NCBI GenBank assembly: GCA_943788095.1
Contig: CALSOZ010000001.1
Coordinates: 62,001 to 126,000, forward strand
DNA from: an uncultured Flavobacteriaceae bacterium
Lineage (GTDB): Bacteria; Bacteroidota; Bacteroidia; Flavobacteriales; Flavobacteriaceae
Reading direction: 5' to 3'
Length of the DNA: 64,000 bases
Program-made: the position numbers and the translations under genes
The notes under the pieces: generated by a model
Told to the model about the DNA's origin: nothing
Databases searched by the model: none
What the model saw: the letters and a program-made list of their open reading frames with translations, nothing else
In this document: one piece after another, positions 9,672-18,675 of the stretch
Layout: each line of letters begins with the position of its first letter
Numbering within the stretch: the stretch's first letter is position 1

Positions 9672-10031
9672 TTAGTTCATGCTTATTGCAAGTTGCGACT
9701 TACGATCCCATTCACTAACATTCATAATTTTTGAATTTACAAAATCGACCTCTTTTAAAGAGTTTTCAGTCCAAAAAAACCATTTCCCTGTTTTGATTCC
9801 ATTACTGTAATTTCCTTGAGACAATTTATTTCCTTTAAAATCATAACTCGTCCAAAGGCCTTCTAAGGCTCCATTTTTATTGAAAGCTCCTTCTTGTTGA
9901 ACAGAACCATTATCATAATAATAAGTCGCAACAGTGAGTGGACCTTTTGTTTCTAATTTTGGTTGGTTTATGTTTTGAGCTGCTACGGTTGTTCCAATAA
10001 AAACTAGCGCAATTAGTATGTATTTTCTCAT
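9672..10031 (-). CDS. secreted MORN-variant repeat protein (YwqK-like)
   Basis: A 119-residue exported protein: signal peptide (MRKYILIALVFIGTTVAAQ) followed by three MORN-variant/YwqK-type repeats (YYDNGSVQQEGAFNKNG, SYDFKGNKLSQGNYSNGIKTGKW and the partial FFWTENSLKEVDF). Databases often label such proteins as toxin-antitoxin YwqK antitoxins, but nothing here suggests a toxin. The repeats form beta-hairpins of unknown role. It sits between the TonB receptor and the porin, facing away from the porin, so it may or may not belong to the phosphate block. Confidence 0.75.
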   Translation of the reverse strand: MRKYILIALVFIGTTVAAQNINQPKLETKGPLTVATYYYDNGSVQQEGAFNKNGALEGLWTSYDFKGNKLSQGNYSNGIKTGKWFFWTENSLKEVDFVNSKIMNVSEWDRKSQLAISMN

Positions 10032-10054
10032 ATCAATAATATTTACAATGTAAA

Positions 10055-10106
10055 GCTACAAAAAATTTACATTAAAAATACAATTAGTTTACATTAAATT
10101 AACATT
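10055..10106 (+). promoter_or_regulatory. candidate Pho-box array, five 11-bp-phased repeats
   Basis: Repeats start at 10055 (GCTACAAA), 10066 (TTTACATT), 10077 (AATACAAT), 10088 (TTTACATT) and 10099 (TTAACATT), exactly 11 bp apart; the second and fourth share TTTACATTAAA in full. This phasing is that of PhoB/PhoP direct repeats. It lies between the MORN gene start and the candidate small RNA, so it could act on either. Direct binding is inferred. Confidence 0.5.
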
Positions 10107-10167
10107 GAGAATTAGATTTAAAATGGTAAAATACGGTCAGGGTACAATTTGGAGGAATGTATTAGGT

Positions 10168-10222
10168 TTAATGATTACTTAACATTCTGCTTACGCTATA
10201 GACATGTTTAATTATAATCTTT
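10168..10222 (+). promoter_or_regulatory. candidate Pho-box array and promoter of the small RNA candidate
   Basis: TTAATGAT (10168), TTAACATT (10179) and CTTACGCT (10190) follow with an 11-bp period. Seventeen bases later comes TAATCTTTG (10215-10223), a -7-like element with one extra base between TA and TTTG. The order repeats-spacer-core promoter resembles the arrangement upstream of the beta-helix gene. No ORF follows before the terminator at about 10300. Confidence 0.42.
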
Positions 10223-10227
10223 GTAAT

Positions 10228-10327
10228 GTCTTAGACACATAATTAGTATCATTATTATGTATTAGTTTTTGTCGACTACAAAAATGATGATTTCTGATGA
10301 GCTGCCCTTGGCCAGGCAGCTTTTTTT
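10228..10327 (+). ncRNA. candidate small RNA ending at an intrinsic terminator
   Basis: A segment of about 100 nt lies between a promoter-like element and a strong terminator (AGCTGCC/GGCAGCT stem at 10300-10321, then seven T). It contains no convincing ORF. Its bases 10260-10274 are the exact reverse complement of 10386-10400, which is the leader of the porin mRNA ending 10 nt before the porin ATG. The RNA could therefore pair with that leader in trans or, in a read-through transcript, in cis. The start is estimated, not seen. It could instead be only an untranslated leader or a chance hairpin. Confidence 0.4.
10300..10327 (+). terminator. intrinsic terminator upstream of the porin gene
   Basis: AGCTGCC and GGCAGCT pair around an eight-base loop and are followed by TTTTTTT. 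It points along the plus strand although no plus-strand protein gene precedes it since the TonB receptor, whose own terminator is about 650 bp upstream. That is the reason to propose a small RNA here. Confidence 0.75.
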
Positions 10328-10347
10328 CATTCAATCTTAATCTTAAG

Positions 10348-10366
10348 GAAACATTAAGATAACATT
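10348..10366 (+). promoter_or_regulatory. candidate Pho box upstream of the porin gene
   Basis: GAAACATT (10348) and ATAACATT (10359) are spaced 11 bp apart. They precede a TTATTTG element at 10375-10381 that may be the -7 region of the porin promoter. The spacing to this element is shorter than in the two other arrays, so which promoter is used is unclear. Confidence 0.45.
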
Positions 10367-10410
10367 AGTTTGTGTTATTTGTACCCGACAAAAACTAATA
10401 ATACATTCTA

Positions 10411-11616
10411 ATGAAATTAAGAATTTTATCTATTGCAATAACTTTATTTGCAACCACCCTCGTTCAATCTCAAGAAATCAGTGATACTTCATTTGGAAAA
10501 GGGTTGATCAATTTTGTAGCAAAAGACAGCTCATTTAGTGTCAAATTTGCACCACGCTTCCAAGTGCGTTCTATGTCTTCATGGGACCATGACGGGAACC
10601 AGTACGGAAGTGCAGAACACAACTTCATCGTTCGTCGGTCTCGTTTAAAGTTTGACGGTTTTGCATACAGTCCAAAATTAAAATACAAGCTAGAGCTAGG
10701 GTTATCTAACAGAGACATTTCTGGTGCAAATCAATTCAATAGAAATACGCCTCGATATATTTTAGATGCCGTAATTATGTGGGAATTTTCGAAAAACTGG
10801 GAACTTTGGGCAGGTCAAACAAAACTACCAGGAAACGTGGAACGTGTTGTATCTTCTGCTAATTTACAGTTAATTGATCGTTCTTTACTAAACAGCCGAT
10901 TTAATATTGACCGAGATTTAGGAATCCAAATTCGTCACAAATCAAATTTAGGTGGTGACTTTCTAATGCGTGAAAAATTTGCCATATCACAAGGAGAAGG
11001 TCGAAATGTAACTGAAGGAAATGAAGGAGGATTACAATATACAGCCCGAGTAGAGTTTTTACCTTTTGGAGCCTTTAAATCCAAAGGTGATTACAGTCAG
11101 TCTGATCTTAAAAGAGAGAACACTTCAAAGCTAATGGTTGGGTTTACATACAATTTTAATGAAAATGCCGTTCGTGAGCGAGGCTTTGCAGGGGACTACA
11201 TGATTAGAACCGATGGAACTATTTTTGAAACCAACCAAACGACCACTTTTTTAGATGCAATGTTTAAACACAATGGGTTTTCATTTATGGGTGAATATGC
11301 CAAACGAACAGCAGTCCATGTAATAGCTACAGAAACTGATGGGGTAACTCCAACTGGTGATATTGTACTGACAGGAAAGGCTTTGAATTTACAGGCTGGA
11401 TACTTATTTAAAAGCAATTTCGAAATTGCTGGGCGTTTTACGACACTAGAGTACGAATCAATTACAGAAACACTTCCTTCTAAACAGTACACATTAGGAT
11501 TAAATAGATTTCTTGTAGGTCATAAACTAAAAGTTCAAAGTGATCTCAGCTATACCACTTTAGATGGTAAAAATGATAACATTACTTTCAGATTAGGGTT
11601 TGATATTCACTTTTAA
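10411..11616 (+). CDS. phosphate-selective porin O/P family outer-membrane protein
   Basis: A 401-residue barrel protein with a signal peptide (MKLRILSIAITLFATTLVQS) and the OprO/OprP family pattern. That pattern is an early FAPRFQVRSMSSWD strand, HNFIVRRSRLKFDGFAYSPKLKYKLELG, then WELWAGQTKLPGNVERVVSSANLQLIDRS (here split: WELWAGQTKLPGNVERV and LQLIDRSLLN), and a final amphipathic strand ending in F (LGFDIHF). OprP-type porins pass phosphate or polyphosphate through Arg/Lys-lined channels. The gene is followed after 69 bp by a phosphate permease, which supports the phosphate role. It lies downstream of 11-bp-phased repeats. Confidence 0.9.
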   Translation: MKLRILSIAITLFATTLVQSQEISDTSFGKGLINFVAKDSSFSVKFAPRFQVRSMSSWDHDGNQYGSAEHNFIVRRSRLKFDGFAYSPKLKYKLELGLSNRDISGANQFNRNTPRYILDAVIMWEFSKNWELWAGQTKLPGNVERVVSSANLQLIDRSLLNSRFNIDRDLGIQIRHKSNLGGDFLMREKFAISQGEGRNVTEGNEGGLQYTARVEFLPFGAFKSKGDYSQSDLKRENTSKLMVGFTYNFNENAVRERGFAGDYMIRTDGTIFETNQTTTFLDAMFKHNGFSFMGEYAKRTAVHVIATETDGVTPTGDIVLTGKALNLQAGYLFKSNFEIAGRFTTLEYESITETLPSKQYTLGLNRFLVGHKLKVQSDLSYTTLDGKNDNITFRLGFDIHF

Positions 11617-11618
11617 TC

Positions 11619-11637
11619 ATAACATTCGCTTAACATT
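11619..11637 (+). promoter_or_regulatory. candidate Pho box before the PiT gene
   Basis: ATAACATT (11619) and TTAACATT (11630) lie exactly 11 bp apart, right after the porin stop codon. This is the best-conserved pair in the block and suggests that the phosphate transporter has its own Pho-responsive promoter as well as read-through from the porin gene. Confidence 0.5.
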
Positions 11638-11685
11638 AAATTGAAAAACAAATTAGACATTTAACCAATAAACAAACAGGAAATT

Positions 11686-13959
11686 ATGGATAACATTTAT
11701 TTGTATATGATTATTGCCATTACCATATTAGCGGTGGCAGATATTATTGTAGGAGTGAGTAATGATGCAATTAACTTTTTAAATTCGGCGATTGGTTCCA
11801 AAGCCATCTCGCTTAAAACCATAATGATTGTGGCCAGTTTGGGAATTTTTGTTGGGGCAGTATTCTCTAGTGGAATGATGGAAGTCGCAAGAAAGGGGAT
11901 TTTTGTGCCTGGAGAGTTTTACTTTGATGAAATTATGTGCATTTTTATGGCGGTCATGATTACCGACATCTTGTTACTTGATTTCTTTAACACTTTAGGT
12001 TTACCAACTTCAACGACGGTTTCAATTGTGTTTAATTTACTTGGTGCAGCAGTTGTAATGGCCTTAATAAAAATCAGTGTTTCTGATACTGAAACAATTT
12101 CAGATTTAAGTAAATATATAAATACTGAAAAAGCCATTACCATCATAGGCGGTATCTTATTATCTGTATTTATTGCCTTCAGTGTTGGGGCTTTCGTTCA
12201 ATGGATCTCCAGACTAATTTTTACGTTTCAAATCGAAAATAAAATAAAAAACTTTGGACTATTTTTTGGTGCTATTGCACTCACAGCAATTACCTATTTT
12301 ATATTCCTGAAAGGCTTAAAAGGAACCCCCTACTACAAAGAGCTGAAACAAACCTTAGAAGGTAATGAAACTTATATCATTTTGGCAAGTTTTCTTTTTT
12401 GGTTATTCGTTTCATTTGTATTTGAAAAGATTACAAAGAAAACCATTCTATTAGTCGTTATTGCAGTTGGAACCTTTGGTTTAGCTCTGGCATTTTCTGG
12501 AAATGACTTGGTCAATTTTATTGGTGTTCCGATGGCGGCTTACCACTCCTATGAAGCATGGTCTGTCTCTGGTGTTGATGCTAGTCTATTTTCTATGGAA
12601 GTCTTAGACAAAAAAGTACCTGCAGAACCATTGTTATTATTTATCTCAGGAGGCATTATGGTTGTAACTCTTTGGTTTTCAAAGAAAGCTAAAACCGTAG
12701 CCGAAACTGAGATTAGCTTATCACGTCAAGGAGATACACGCGAAAAATTTGAGCCAAATGCCATTTCAAGAGGAGTTGTAAAAGGGGCCTCAAAATTGTC
12801 TGATTATTTGAGTGTTATTTTACCTAAATCTGTTCAAGGAAAAATTAATAAAAGTTTTGAAAAACCTAAGAGTGTATCAAAAACAGAAAGCATAAATGCC
12901 CCCGCTTTTGATATGATTCGTGCTTCTGTTAATTTAATGATTGCTGGCGTATTAATTGCTGTCGCAACCTCTCTAAAGCTACCGCTATCCACCACTTATG
13001 TCACATTTATGGTGGCTATGGGAACTTCGTTTGCCGATCGTGCTTGGGGATCAGAAAGTGCTGTTTACCGTGTCGCTGGTGTGTTAAATGTGATAGCGGG
13101 ATGGTTTGGAACTGCTATTGGTGCGTTTATAGCTTCTGGAACAGTAGTGTTTTTAGTGAATTGGAACCCAGCAGTAATGATTCCTATTTTCTTATTGATT
13201 ACGATCTTTTTAATTTACAGAAACTATAAATCTCATAAAGAAAATACCGAAAAACTAAGTGATGAAGATAGTTTAAAAGAAACAGGGAGCAAATCTGTTC
13301 AGGGCGTGATTTATGAAAGTGCTACAAATATTGCTACGGTAATTAAAAGAGGTAATCGGATCTATAGCAACGCCGTAAACGGCTTATCACAGCAAGATTT
13401 AAGTTTGCTTAAGAAAAATAAAAAACAGGTCTCTAAGTTATCTGATGAAGTTGATAGTTTACGAGATAATATTTTTTACTTTATCAAAAACTTAGAAGAG
13501 ACGAGTCTAAGAGCGAGTAGCTTTTATATTAATATTTTAGGATTCTTACAGGACATGACACAATCATTAGAGTATATTTCTAAAGTTAGTCACAAACATG
13601 TTCAAAATAATCATAAGAAATTAAAATTCAATCAAATTAAAGAATTGAATCAAATAAGTGACGTTATCGAACAACTCTTTTCTGAAGCTCACGATGCTTT
13701 CAAAACACAATCTTTTGAAAAAATTGAATCTGTTTTAAAGAGTAAATCTGAGATTTATAGTATTCTAAAATCTAATATCGAACTCCAAGTAAAACGTACG
13801 CGAACCGAGGAGTCAAGTCCTAAAAACACAACACTCTATTTTACTTTGTTATTAGAAACAAAGGATCTCATGAACGCAGCAATGAACTTGTTAGAAGAAT
13901 ATCATACTCAGCATGACAGCAGTATTGAACCCGCTAAAATTGTGGATGACAAACAGTAA
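11686..13959 (+). CDS. PiT-family inorganic phosphate transporter with PhoU-like C-terminal region
   Basis: A 757-residue inner-membrane symporter. The two inverted PiT signatures are present: GVSNDAINFLNSAIGSKA near residue 25 and LPLSTTYVTFMVAMGTSFADRAWG near residue 430 (split as LPLSTTYVTFMVAMG and TSFADRAWG). About ten hydrophobic segments surround them. After the last membrane helix (about residue 510) comes a soluble, coiled-coil-rich tail of about 240 residues (LRDNIFYFIKNLEETSLRA, LLLETKDLMNAAMNLLEEY). Its helical pattern resembles PhoU proteins, which in other bacteria are separate subunits next to pit genes. The fusion suggests built-in regulation of phosphate uptake. Confidence 0.92.
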   Translation: MDNIYLYMIIAITILAVADIIVGVSNDAINFLNSAIGSKAISLKTIMIVASLGIFVGAVFSSGMMEVARKGIFVPGEFYFDEIMCIFMAVMITDILLLDFFNTLGLPTSTTVSIVFNLLGAAVVMALIKISVSDTETISDLSKYINTEKAITIIGGILLSVFIAFSVGAFVQWISRLIFTFQIENKIKNFGLFFGAIALTAITYFIFLKGLKGTPYYKELKQTLEGNETYIILASFLFWLFVSFVFEKITKKTILLVVIAVGTFGLALAFSGNDLVNFIGVPMAAYHSYEAWSVSGVDASLFSMEVLDKKVPAEPLLLFISGGIMVVTLWFSKKAKTVAETEISLSRQGDTREKFEPNAISRGVVKGASKLSDYLSVILPKSVQGKINKSFEKPKSVSKTESINAPAFDMIRASVNLMIAGVLIAVATSLKLPLSTTYVTFMVAMGTSFADRAWGSESAVYRVAGVLNVIAGWFGTAIGAFIASGTVVFLVNWNPAVMIPIFLLITIFLIYRNYKSHKENTEKLSDEDSLKETGSKSVQGVIYESATNIATVIKRGNRIYSNAVNGLSQQDLSLLKKNKKQVSKLSDEVDSLRDNIFYFIKNLEETSLRASSFYINILGFLQDMTQSLEYISKVSHKHVQNNHKKLKFNQIKELNQISDVIEQLFSEAHDAFKTQSFEKIESVLKSKSEIYSILKSNIELQVKRTRTEESSPKNTTLYFTLLLETKDLMNAAMNLLEEYHTQHDSSIEPAKIVDDKQ

Positions 13960-13981
13960 TCATCTGATCTTAAATTGTCAT

Positions 13982-14015
13982 AAAAAAAGCACCTAATATG
14001 TTAGGTGCTTTTTTT
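13982..14015. terminator. bidirectional intrinsic terminator
   Basis: AAAAAAAGCACCTAA and TTAGGTGCTTTTTTT form a long hairpin with A and T tracts on both sides. It lies between the converging PiT and nrdA genes and serves both. Confidence 0.88.
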
Positions 14016-14032
14016 ATATAAGGGGTTTGTTA

Positions 14033-16516
14033 TTAAGACCCACACATCAAGCAATCGTCTCCTTCAGCTTCTTTTGCTTGTTCTATCAACGCTTTCATTT
14101 CTTCGGCAGACATCGGCTCAACATCAACTGAGGGTGTGTCTTTAGAAAATTTTTCAGCCGTTTTAGCCGCTTTTTCCTGCTTTTTTTCTATCACAGTTGC
14201 CTTTACTTCAGCAACTTCAACAGCTTTTGGCTGAGGTGCTACAGTTTTTTTGTTGTCTAAAGTAAATTTAATGGCATCCACAGCACTTTTCGTTCTTAAA
14301 TAGTACATTCCCGTTTTTAATCCACTTTTCCAAGCGTAGAAATGCATAGATGTTAACTTTGCCATTGTAGCGCCTTCCATAAATAAATTTAAAGATTGGG
14401 ATTGATCGATAAAATAACCACGCTGACGCGACATGTCAATAATATCTTTCATGCTTAATTCCCAAACGGTTTTATACAACTCTTTGATGTCTTGAGGTAT
14501 CACATCCACGTGTTGGATGGATCCATTAGCGCGCATGATGTCTTGCTTTAAACCTTCGTTCCATAGGCCTAGTTCCACTAAATCTTCCAATAGGTGCTTG
14601 TTGACCACAATGAATTCTCCAGACAGTACACGACGGGTATAGATATTTGAAGTGTATGGCTCAAAACATTCGTTATTACCAAGAATTTGCGACGTACTTG
14701 CAGTTGGCATTGGCGCGACTAAAAGTGAGTTACGGACGCCATTTTCGAGGACTTGCTCGCGCAGTTTGCCCCAATCCCAAAGACCGCTTAGATCTTCGTC
14801 TTTCAGTCCCCATAGGTTGTGTTGGAATTTTCCTTCGCTGATAGGAGAGCCTTCATATGTTTGATAAGGACCATCCTCTGACGCTTCTTCCATTGAAGCG
14901 GTCACTGCTGCGTAATAAATAGTTTCAAAAATATCTTGATTCAATTTTTTGGCATCGTCACTTGTGAAAGGCATTCTCAATTTTATAAAGGTATCTGCCA
15001 AGCCTTGAACACCAATTCCGATAGGACGGTGTCTCATATTAGAATTTTCAGCTTCTACTACTGGATAGTAATTTCGATCGATGACTTTATTTAGGTTTCG
15101 GGTCACACGTTTGGTAATCTTATATAATTCTTGGTGATCAAATTTACCCTCTTTAATAAACATTGGCAAAGCAATCGATGCTAGGTTACAAACAGCAACT
15201 TCATCTGGCGATGTGAATTCTAAAATTTCAGTACAAAGATTTGAGGAACGAATAGTTCCTAAGTTTTTCTGATTTGACTTGCGATTTGCAGCATCTTTAT
15301 AGAGCATGTAGGGAGTTCCGGTCTCAATTTGAGATTCAGTGATTTTTTCCCAAAGCTCTCTTGCTTTGATGGTTTTACGACCTTTACCTTGTTCTTCATA
15401 GCCCAAGTAGAGTGTTTCAAATTCTTCACTATGAACGTCGGCTAGTCCTGGGCACTCATTCGGACACATGAGGGTCCAAGTCGAATCTTCTTGAACACGT
15501 TCCATAAATAAATCTGGAATCCACATAGCATAGAATAAATCTCTTGCACGCATTTCTTCTTTACCATGATTTTTCTTTAAATCGAGAAAATCAAAAATGT
15601 CAGCGTGCCACGGTTCTAAATAAATCGCAAAACTTCCTTTTCGTTTTCCGCCTCCTTGATCTACGTAACGAGCCGTGTCATTAAATACACGTAGCATTGG
15701 TACAATACCATTACTTGTTCCGTTGGTTCCTGCGATATAACTTCCCGTTGCTCTAATGTTATGCATTGCTAACCCAATACCCCCTGCAGATTGTGAGATT
15801 TTGGCGGTTTGTTTCAACGTATCATAAATCCCATCGATACTGTCGTCTTTTGCAGTCAATAAAAAGCAGGATGACATTTGTGGTTTTGGTGTGCCGGCGT
15901 TGAATAAGGTAGGCGTTGCATGCGTGAAATACTTTTTAGACATGAGCTCATAAGTCTCTATAGCCGAATCTAGATCGTTTAAATGAATTCCGATAGAGAC
16001 GCGCATCAACATGTGTTGAGGGCGCTCTGCAATGATGCCATTTAATTTCAAAAGGTAGGAACGTTCCAAAGTTTTGAATCCAAAATAATCGTAGCCAAAA
16101 TCGCGATTGTAAATAATCGTAGAATCGAGTTTGTCTTTGTTTTCTTTGATGACGTTGTAAACTTCATCAGACAGTAAGGGCGCATCCTTTCCTGTTCGTG
16201 GGTTTACATAGGTGTATAAATCGTGCATGACTTCGCTAAAAGTCTTTTTGGTGTTTTTGTGTAAGTTTGAGACTGAAATCCGAGCTGCAAGTCGAGCATA
16301 ATCTGGGTGCGCAGTGGTCATTGTTGCTGCAACTTCTGCCGCTAGATTATCTAATTCGCTAGTTGTCACCCCGTCATAAAGCCCTTCAATAACGCGCATG
16401 GCCACTTTTAAGGGGTCGACTAATTCATTTAAACCATAGCAGAGTTTCCGAACTCTCGCTGTGATTTTGTCGAACATGATTTCTTCTTTTCTGCCGTCTC
16501 TTTTTAGTACAAACAT
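14033..16516 (-). CDS. nrdA: ribonucleoside-diphosphate reductase, alpha (large) subunit, class Ia
   Basis: An 827-residue catalytic subunit that reduces NDPs to dNDPs. An ATP-cone (about residues 1-95) gives allosteric control. Catalytic residues are visible: Cys217 in PQMSSCFLL and Cys443 in VCNLASIAL as the redox pair, and Asn426, Cys428 and Glu430 in SNLCTEI. The Tyr-Tyr pair of TGMYYLRT passes the radical, and the terminal CLMCGS carries the shuttling cysteines. A Lys/Ala/Glu-rich linker of about 70 residues precedes that tail, longer than in E. coli NrdA. The gene lies 181 bp after nrdB. Confidence 0.97.
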   Translation of the reverse strand: MFVLKRDGRKEEIMFDKITARVRKLCYGLNELVDPLKVAMRVIEGLYDGVTTSELDNLAAEVAATMTTAHPDYARLAARISVSNLHKNTKKTFSEVMHDLYTYVNPRTGKDAPLLSDEVYNVIKENKDKLDSTIIYNRDFGYDYFGFKTLERSYLLKLNGIIAERPQHMLMRVSIGIHLNDLDSAIETYELMSKKYFTHATPTLFNAGTPKPQMSSCFLLTAKDDSIDGIYDTLKQTAKISQSAGGIGLAMHNIRATGSYIAGTNGTSNGIVPMLRVFNDTARYVDQGGGKRKGSFAIYLEPWHADIFDFLDLKKNHGKEEMRARDLFYAMWIPDLFMERVQEDSTWTLMCPNECPGLADVHSEEFETLYLGYEEQGKGRKTIKARELWEKITESQIETGTPYMLYKDAANRKSNQKNLGTIRSSNLCTEILEFTSPDEVAVCNLASIALPMFIKEGKFDHQELYKITKRVTRNLNKVIDRNYYPVVEAENSNMRHRPIGIGVQGLADTFIKLRMPFTSDDAKKLNQDIFETIYYAAVTASMEEASEDGPYQTYEGSPISEGKFQHNLWGLKDEDLSGLWDWGKLREQVLENGVRNSLLVAPMPTASTSQILGNNECFEPYTSNIYTRRVLSGEFIVVNKHLLEDLVELGLWNEGLKQDIMRANGSIQHVDVIPQDIKELYKTVWELSMKDIIDMSRQRGYFIDQSQSLNLFMEGATMAKLTSMHFYAWKSGLKTGMYYLRTKSAVDAIKFTLDNKKTVAPQPKAVEVAEVKATVIEKKQEKAAKTAEKFSKDTPSVDVEPMSAEEMKALIEQAKEAEGDDCLMCGS

Positions 16517-16579
16517 TTTTTTCTTTATTGTGCTTTTTTGATGCGCCTCAAAAAAGCGGTTAGTTAGTTAGCCTAGTGA

Positions 16580-16599
16580 TATTTGAGTGACCTCAAATA
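16580..16599 (-). other. stem-loop in the nrdB-nrdA gap
   Basis: TATTTGAG and CTCAAATA pair perfectly around a four-base loop. It sits between nrdB and nrdA and may modulate the amount of nrdA mRNA relative to nrdB. A T tract is present on the plus-strand side only, so it is not a convincing terminator for the nrd transcript. Confidence 0.4.
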
Positions 16600-16697
16600 C
16601 TTAGTTTTTTTGTCTTGTTTCCTTATGGGAAAACAAAAAGTTGGTTTATGAAAAACGAGCTTTAAAAATCGTTTTAAGTTCTTATTCTAGTGTTGGT

Positions 16698-17678
16698 CTA
16701 GAATTCAGAATCGAAACTGTATTTATTGGCGCCCTCTTCTTCTTTGTTTAAGACACCCGCCTTTTGATATTCTCCCACTCTTTTTTCAAAGAAATTAGTC
16801 TTTCCTTGAAGTGAAATCATATCCATAAAATCAAATGGGTTTGATGTATTGTATTCTTTTTCGCAATCCAGCTCTTGTAATAAGCGATCGGTTACAAATT
16901 CTAAATACTGAGACATCAATTTTGAATTCATACCAATCAAGCTGGCTGGTAGGGATTCTGTGATAAATTCTCTTTCTATTTTTAATGCATCTAGCAATAT
17001 TTCTCTGATGCGATCTTTGGGCACTTTATTAATAAGGTGTTTATTGTGTAAGTGGACTGCAAAGTCAGCATGTACTCCTTCATCTCTTGAAATTAATTCA
17101 TTTGAAAAGGTCAATCCTGGCATTAAACCACGCTTTTTTAACCAGAAAATAGAACAAAATGCGCCTGAAAAGAAAATGCCTTCAACGGCTGCAAATGCGA
17201 TCAATCGCTCTGCAAAACTTGGAGATTCTATCCATTTAAGTGCCCAGTCGGCTTTTTTCTTGATGGCTGGGAAGTTGTCTATTGCATTGAATAACTTGTC
17301 TTTTTCAACTTCATCTTTCACATACGTATCAATCAAAAGCGAATACGTTTCACTGTGAATGTTTTCCATCATGATTTGGAATCCGTAGAAAAACTTTGCT
17401 TCGCTGTACTGAACTTCGTTGACAAAGTTTTCAGCTAAATTTTCGTTAACGATTCCATCACTTGCTGCAAAAAACGCTAGAATATGCTTGATGAAATAAC
17501 GTTCATCGTCATTTAGTTTTGTAGCCCAATCTGTTAAATCTTGATGCAAATCAATTTCTTCTGCCGTCCAAAAACTCGCTTCTGATTTTTTATACCATTC
17601 CCATATATCATGGTGTTGGATTGGAAAAATTACGAATCGGTCTTTGTTTTCTTGTAAAATTGGTTCTACTTGCGACAT
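16698..17678 (-). CDS. nrdB: ribonucleoside-diphosphate reductase, beta (small) subunit
   Basis: A 326-residue R2 subunit that carries the diiron cofactor and tyrosyl radical for the large subunit. Ligand motifs are visible: [13 protein letters not shown] (first Asp), [11 protein letters not shown] (Glu), [13 protein letters not shown] (Glu, His and the nearby Tyr), [10 protein letters not shown] (Glu) and [11 protein letters not shown] (Glu, His). The C-terminal end (KYSFDSEF) is the peptide that docks on the large subunit. Gene order nrdB-nrdA on one strand is usual for Flavobacteria. Confidence 0.97.
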   Translation of the reverse strand: MSQVEPILQENKDRFVIFPIQHHDIWEWYKKSEASFWTAEEIDLHQDLTDWATKLNDDERYFIKHILAFFAASDGIVNENLAENFVNEVQYSEAKFFYGFQIMMENIHSETYSLLIDTYVKDEVEKDKLFNAIDNFPAIKKKADWALKWIESPSFAERLIAFAAVEGIFFSGAFCSIFWLKKRGLMPGLTFSNELISRDEGVHADFAVHLHNKHLINKVPKDRIREILLDALKIEREFITESLPASLIGMNSKLMSQYLEFVTDRLLQELDCEKEYNTSNPFDFMDMISLQGKTNFFEKRVGEYQKAGVLNKEEEGANKYSFDSEF

Positions 17679-17999
17679 CTAAATGAAAAATTAAATTTTG
17701 AATTAAAAAATACACGTTTTAGTGGTTAACAAAGATTTAAAATTGTAGCCGTAAATGAAAGTCATTTTTATAAACATTGGGTGTAAGTTTTTAACAACGA
17801 GTAGCTTTTTTCCTACAAAATAATTTCAGCAATTTACACCTAATAGACTGAATTAAAATGAATTAAGAACCCTCTCTCTCTTACAGTAGATTTAATCATT
17901 AAGACTAACTAAAAACATGATTTCTAAAAAAATGAGAATTATTTAAAAAAGTGACTTCGTTTTTTCGGTCTCTATCTTAAGGTCGGCGTTATTTATATT
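17679..17999 (-). other. 321-bp intergenic region upstream of nrdB
   Basis: No ORF or RNA gene is visible. It must contain the nrdB promoter; TTAAATCTTTG, read on the minus strand about 50 bp upstream of the start, is only a near match to TAnnTTTG. GGTGTAA (17780-17786) and TTACACC (17834-17840) form a 7-bp inverted repeat of unknown role. I searched for an NrdR-type box (ACACTATATATAGTGT-like) and did not find one. Confidence 0.4.
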
Positions 18000-18566
18000 T
18001 TACTTGTGTTTTAAGGCAACTTGTTCTAATTCGGCATACCAATCGGCTCCAAATTTGCGAATGAGGGCTTCTTTTACAAATTTATAGACAGGGACTTGGA
18101 GTTCTTTCCCTAACGAACAAGCATCATCACAGATTTCCCAATGGTCATAATTCACCGCAGAAAACTCTGTATAGTCTTTGACACGAACAGGGTATAAGTG
18201 ACACGACACTGGTTTTTTCCAATGGACTTCCCCTTGATTGTACGCTTCTTCAATTGCACACAAGGCGGTTTGCTTTTCATCAAAAATAACATAGGCACAA
18301 TCGGCACCATTAATTAAAGGCGTTTCAAGCGCACCATCTTCGGTAACAACATGGGTGCCTTGCGCTTCGATCGCATCGATACTTATTTTTCTGAGATAAG
18401 GTTTTATAATCGGGTAGATCTCTTTTAAAATGGTCGCTTCGCTTGGTTCTAACGGCGCTCCCGCATCGCCGTCTACACAACATGCGCCCTTACAAGCGCT
18501 CAGATTACAGATAAAATCTTTCTCGATAATGTCCTCGGACACGATGGTTTTTCCTATTTGAAACAT
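18000..18566 (-). CDS. DUF3109 family cysteine-rich protein
   Basis: A 188-residue protein of the DUF3109 family, recognised by the N-terminal KDFICNLSACKGACCVDGD and the later PVSCHLYPVR and EICDDACSLG. The spaced cysteines (CxxxxCKGACC, CAIEEA, CHLYPVR, C..AC) resemble those of zinc- or Fe-S-binding YkgJ-like proteins. The biochemical role is unknown. It stands alone, with a promoter facing away from the MarC gene. Confidence 0.88.
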   Translation of the reverse strand: MFQIGKTIVSEDIIEKDFICNLSACKGACCVDGDAGAPLEPSEATILKEIYPIIKPYLRKISIDAIEAQGTHVVTEDGALETPLINGADCAYVIFDEKQTALCAIEEAYNQGEVHWKKPVSCHLYPVRVKDYTEFSAVNYDHWEICDDACSLGKELQVPVYKFVKEALIRKFGADWYAELEQVALKHK

Positions 18567-18624
18567 GTGGCAAATATACTGTTAATTGTGAACATTTTAA
18601 AAGCAAATAATCGCTCATAATTAA

Positions 18625-18655
18625 TTTGTGGATATCAATTTTTTCTTCACCTTTG
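18625..18655 (+). promoter_or_regulatory. Bacteroidota-type promoter of the MarC gene
   Basis: TTTG at 18625-18628 is separated by 19 bp from CACCTTTG at 18648-18655, one mismatch from TAnnTTTG. Element sequence and spacing fit the Bacteroidota primary sigma-factor consensus, and the ATG follows 20 bp later. Confidence 0.65.
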
Positions 18656-18675
18656 TACAAATATAATTTGTAATC

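Larger units (their letters stand above)
10260..10400 (+). repeat. 15-bp perfect inverted repeat flanking the terminator hairpin
   Basis: TATTAGTTTTTGTCG (10260-10274) and CGACAAAAACTAATA (10386-10400) are exact reverse complements 111 bp apart. The second arm ends 10 bp before the porin start codon. Either RNA-RNA pairing or a pair of protein-binding half-sites would explain it. Confidence 0.7.

Noticed and set aside
10280-10340. Leader peptide MMISDELPLARQLFFIQS over the terminator hairpin
   Set aside because: The frame runs through the hairpin by chance, has no codon bias towards one amino acid, and does not behave like an attenuator peptide.
17679-17999. NrdR boxes upstream of nrdB
   Set aside because: No pair of ACACTATATATAGTGT-like sites could be found.
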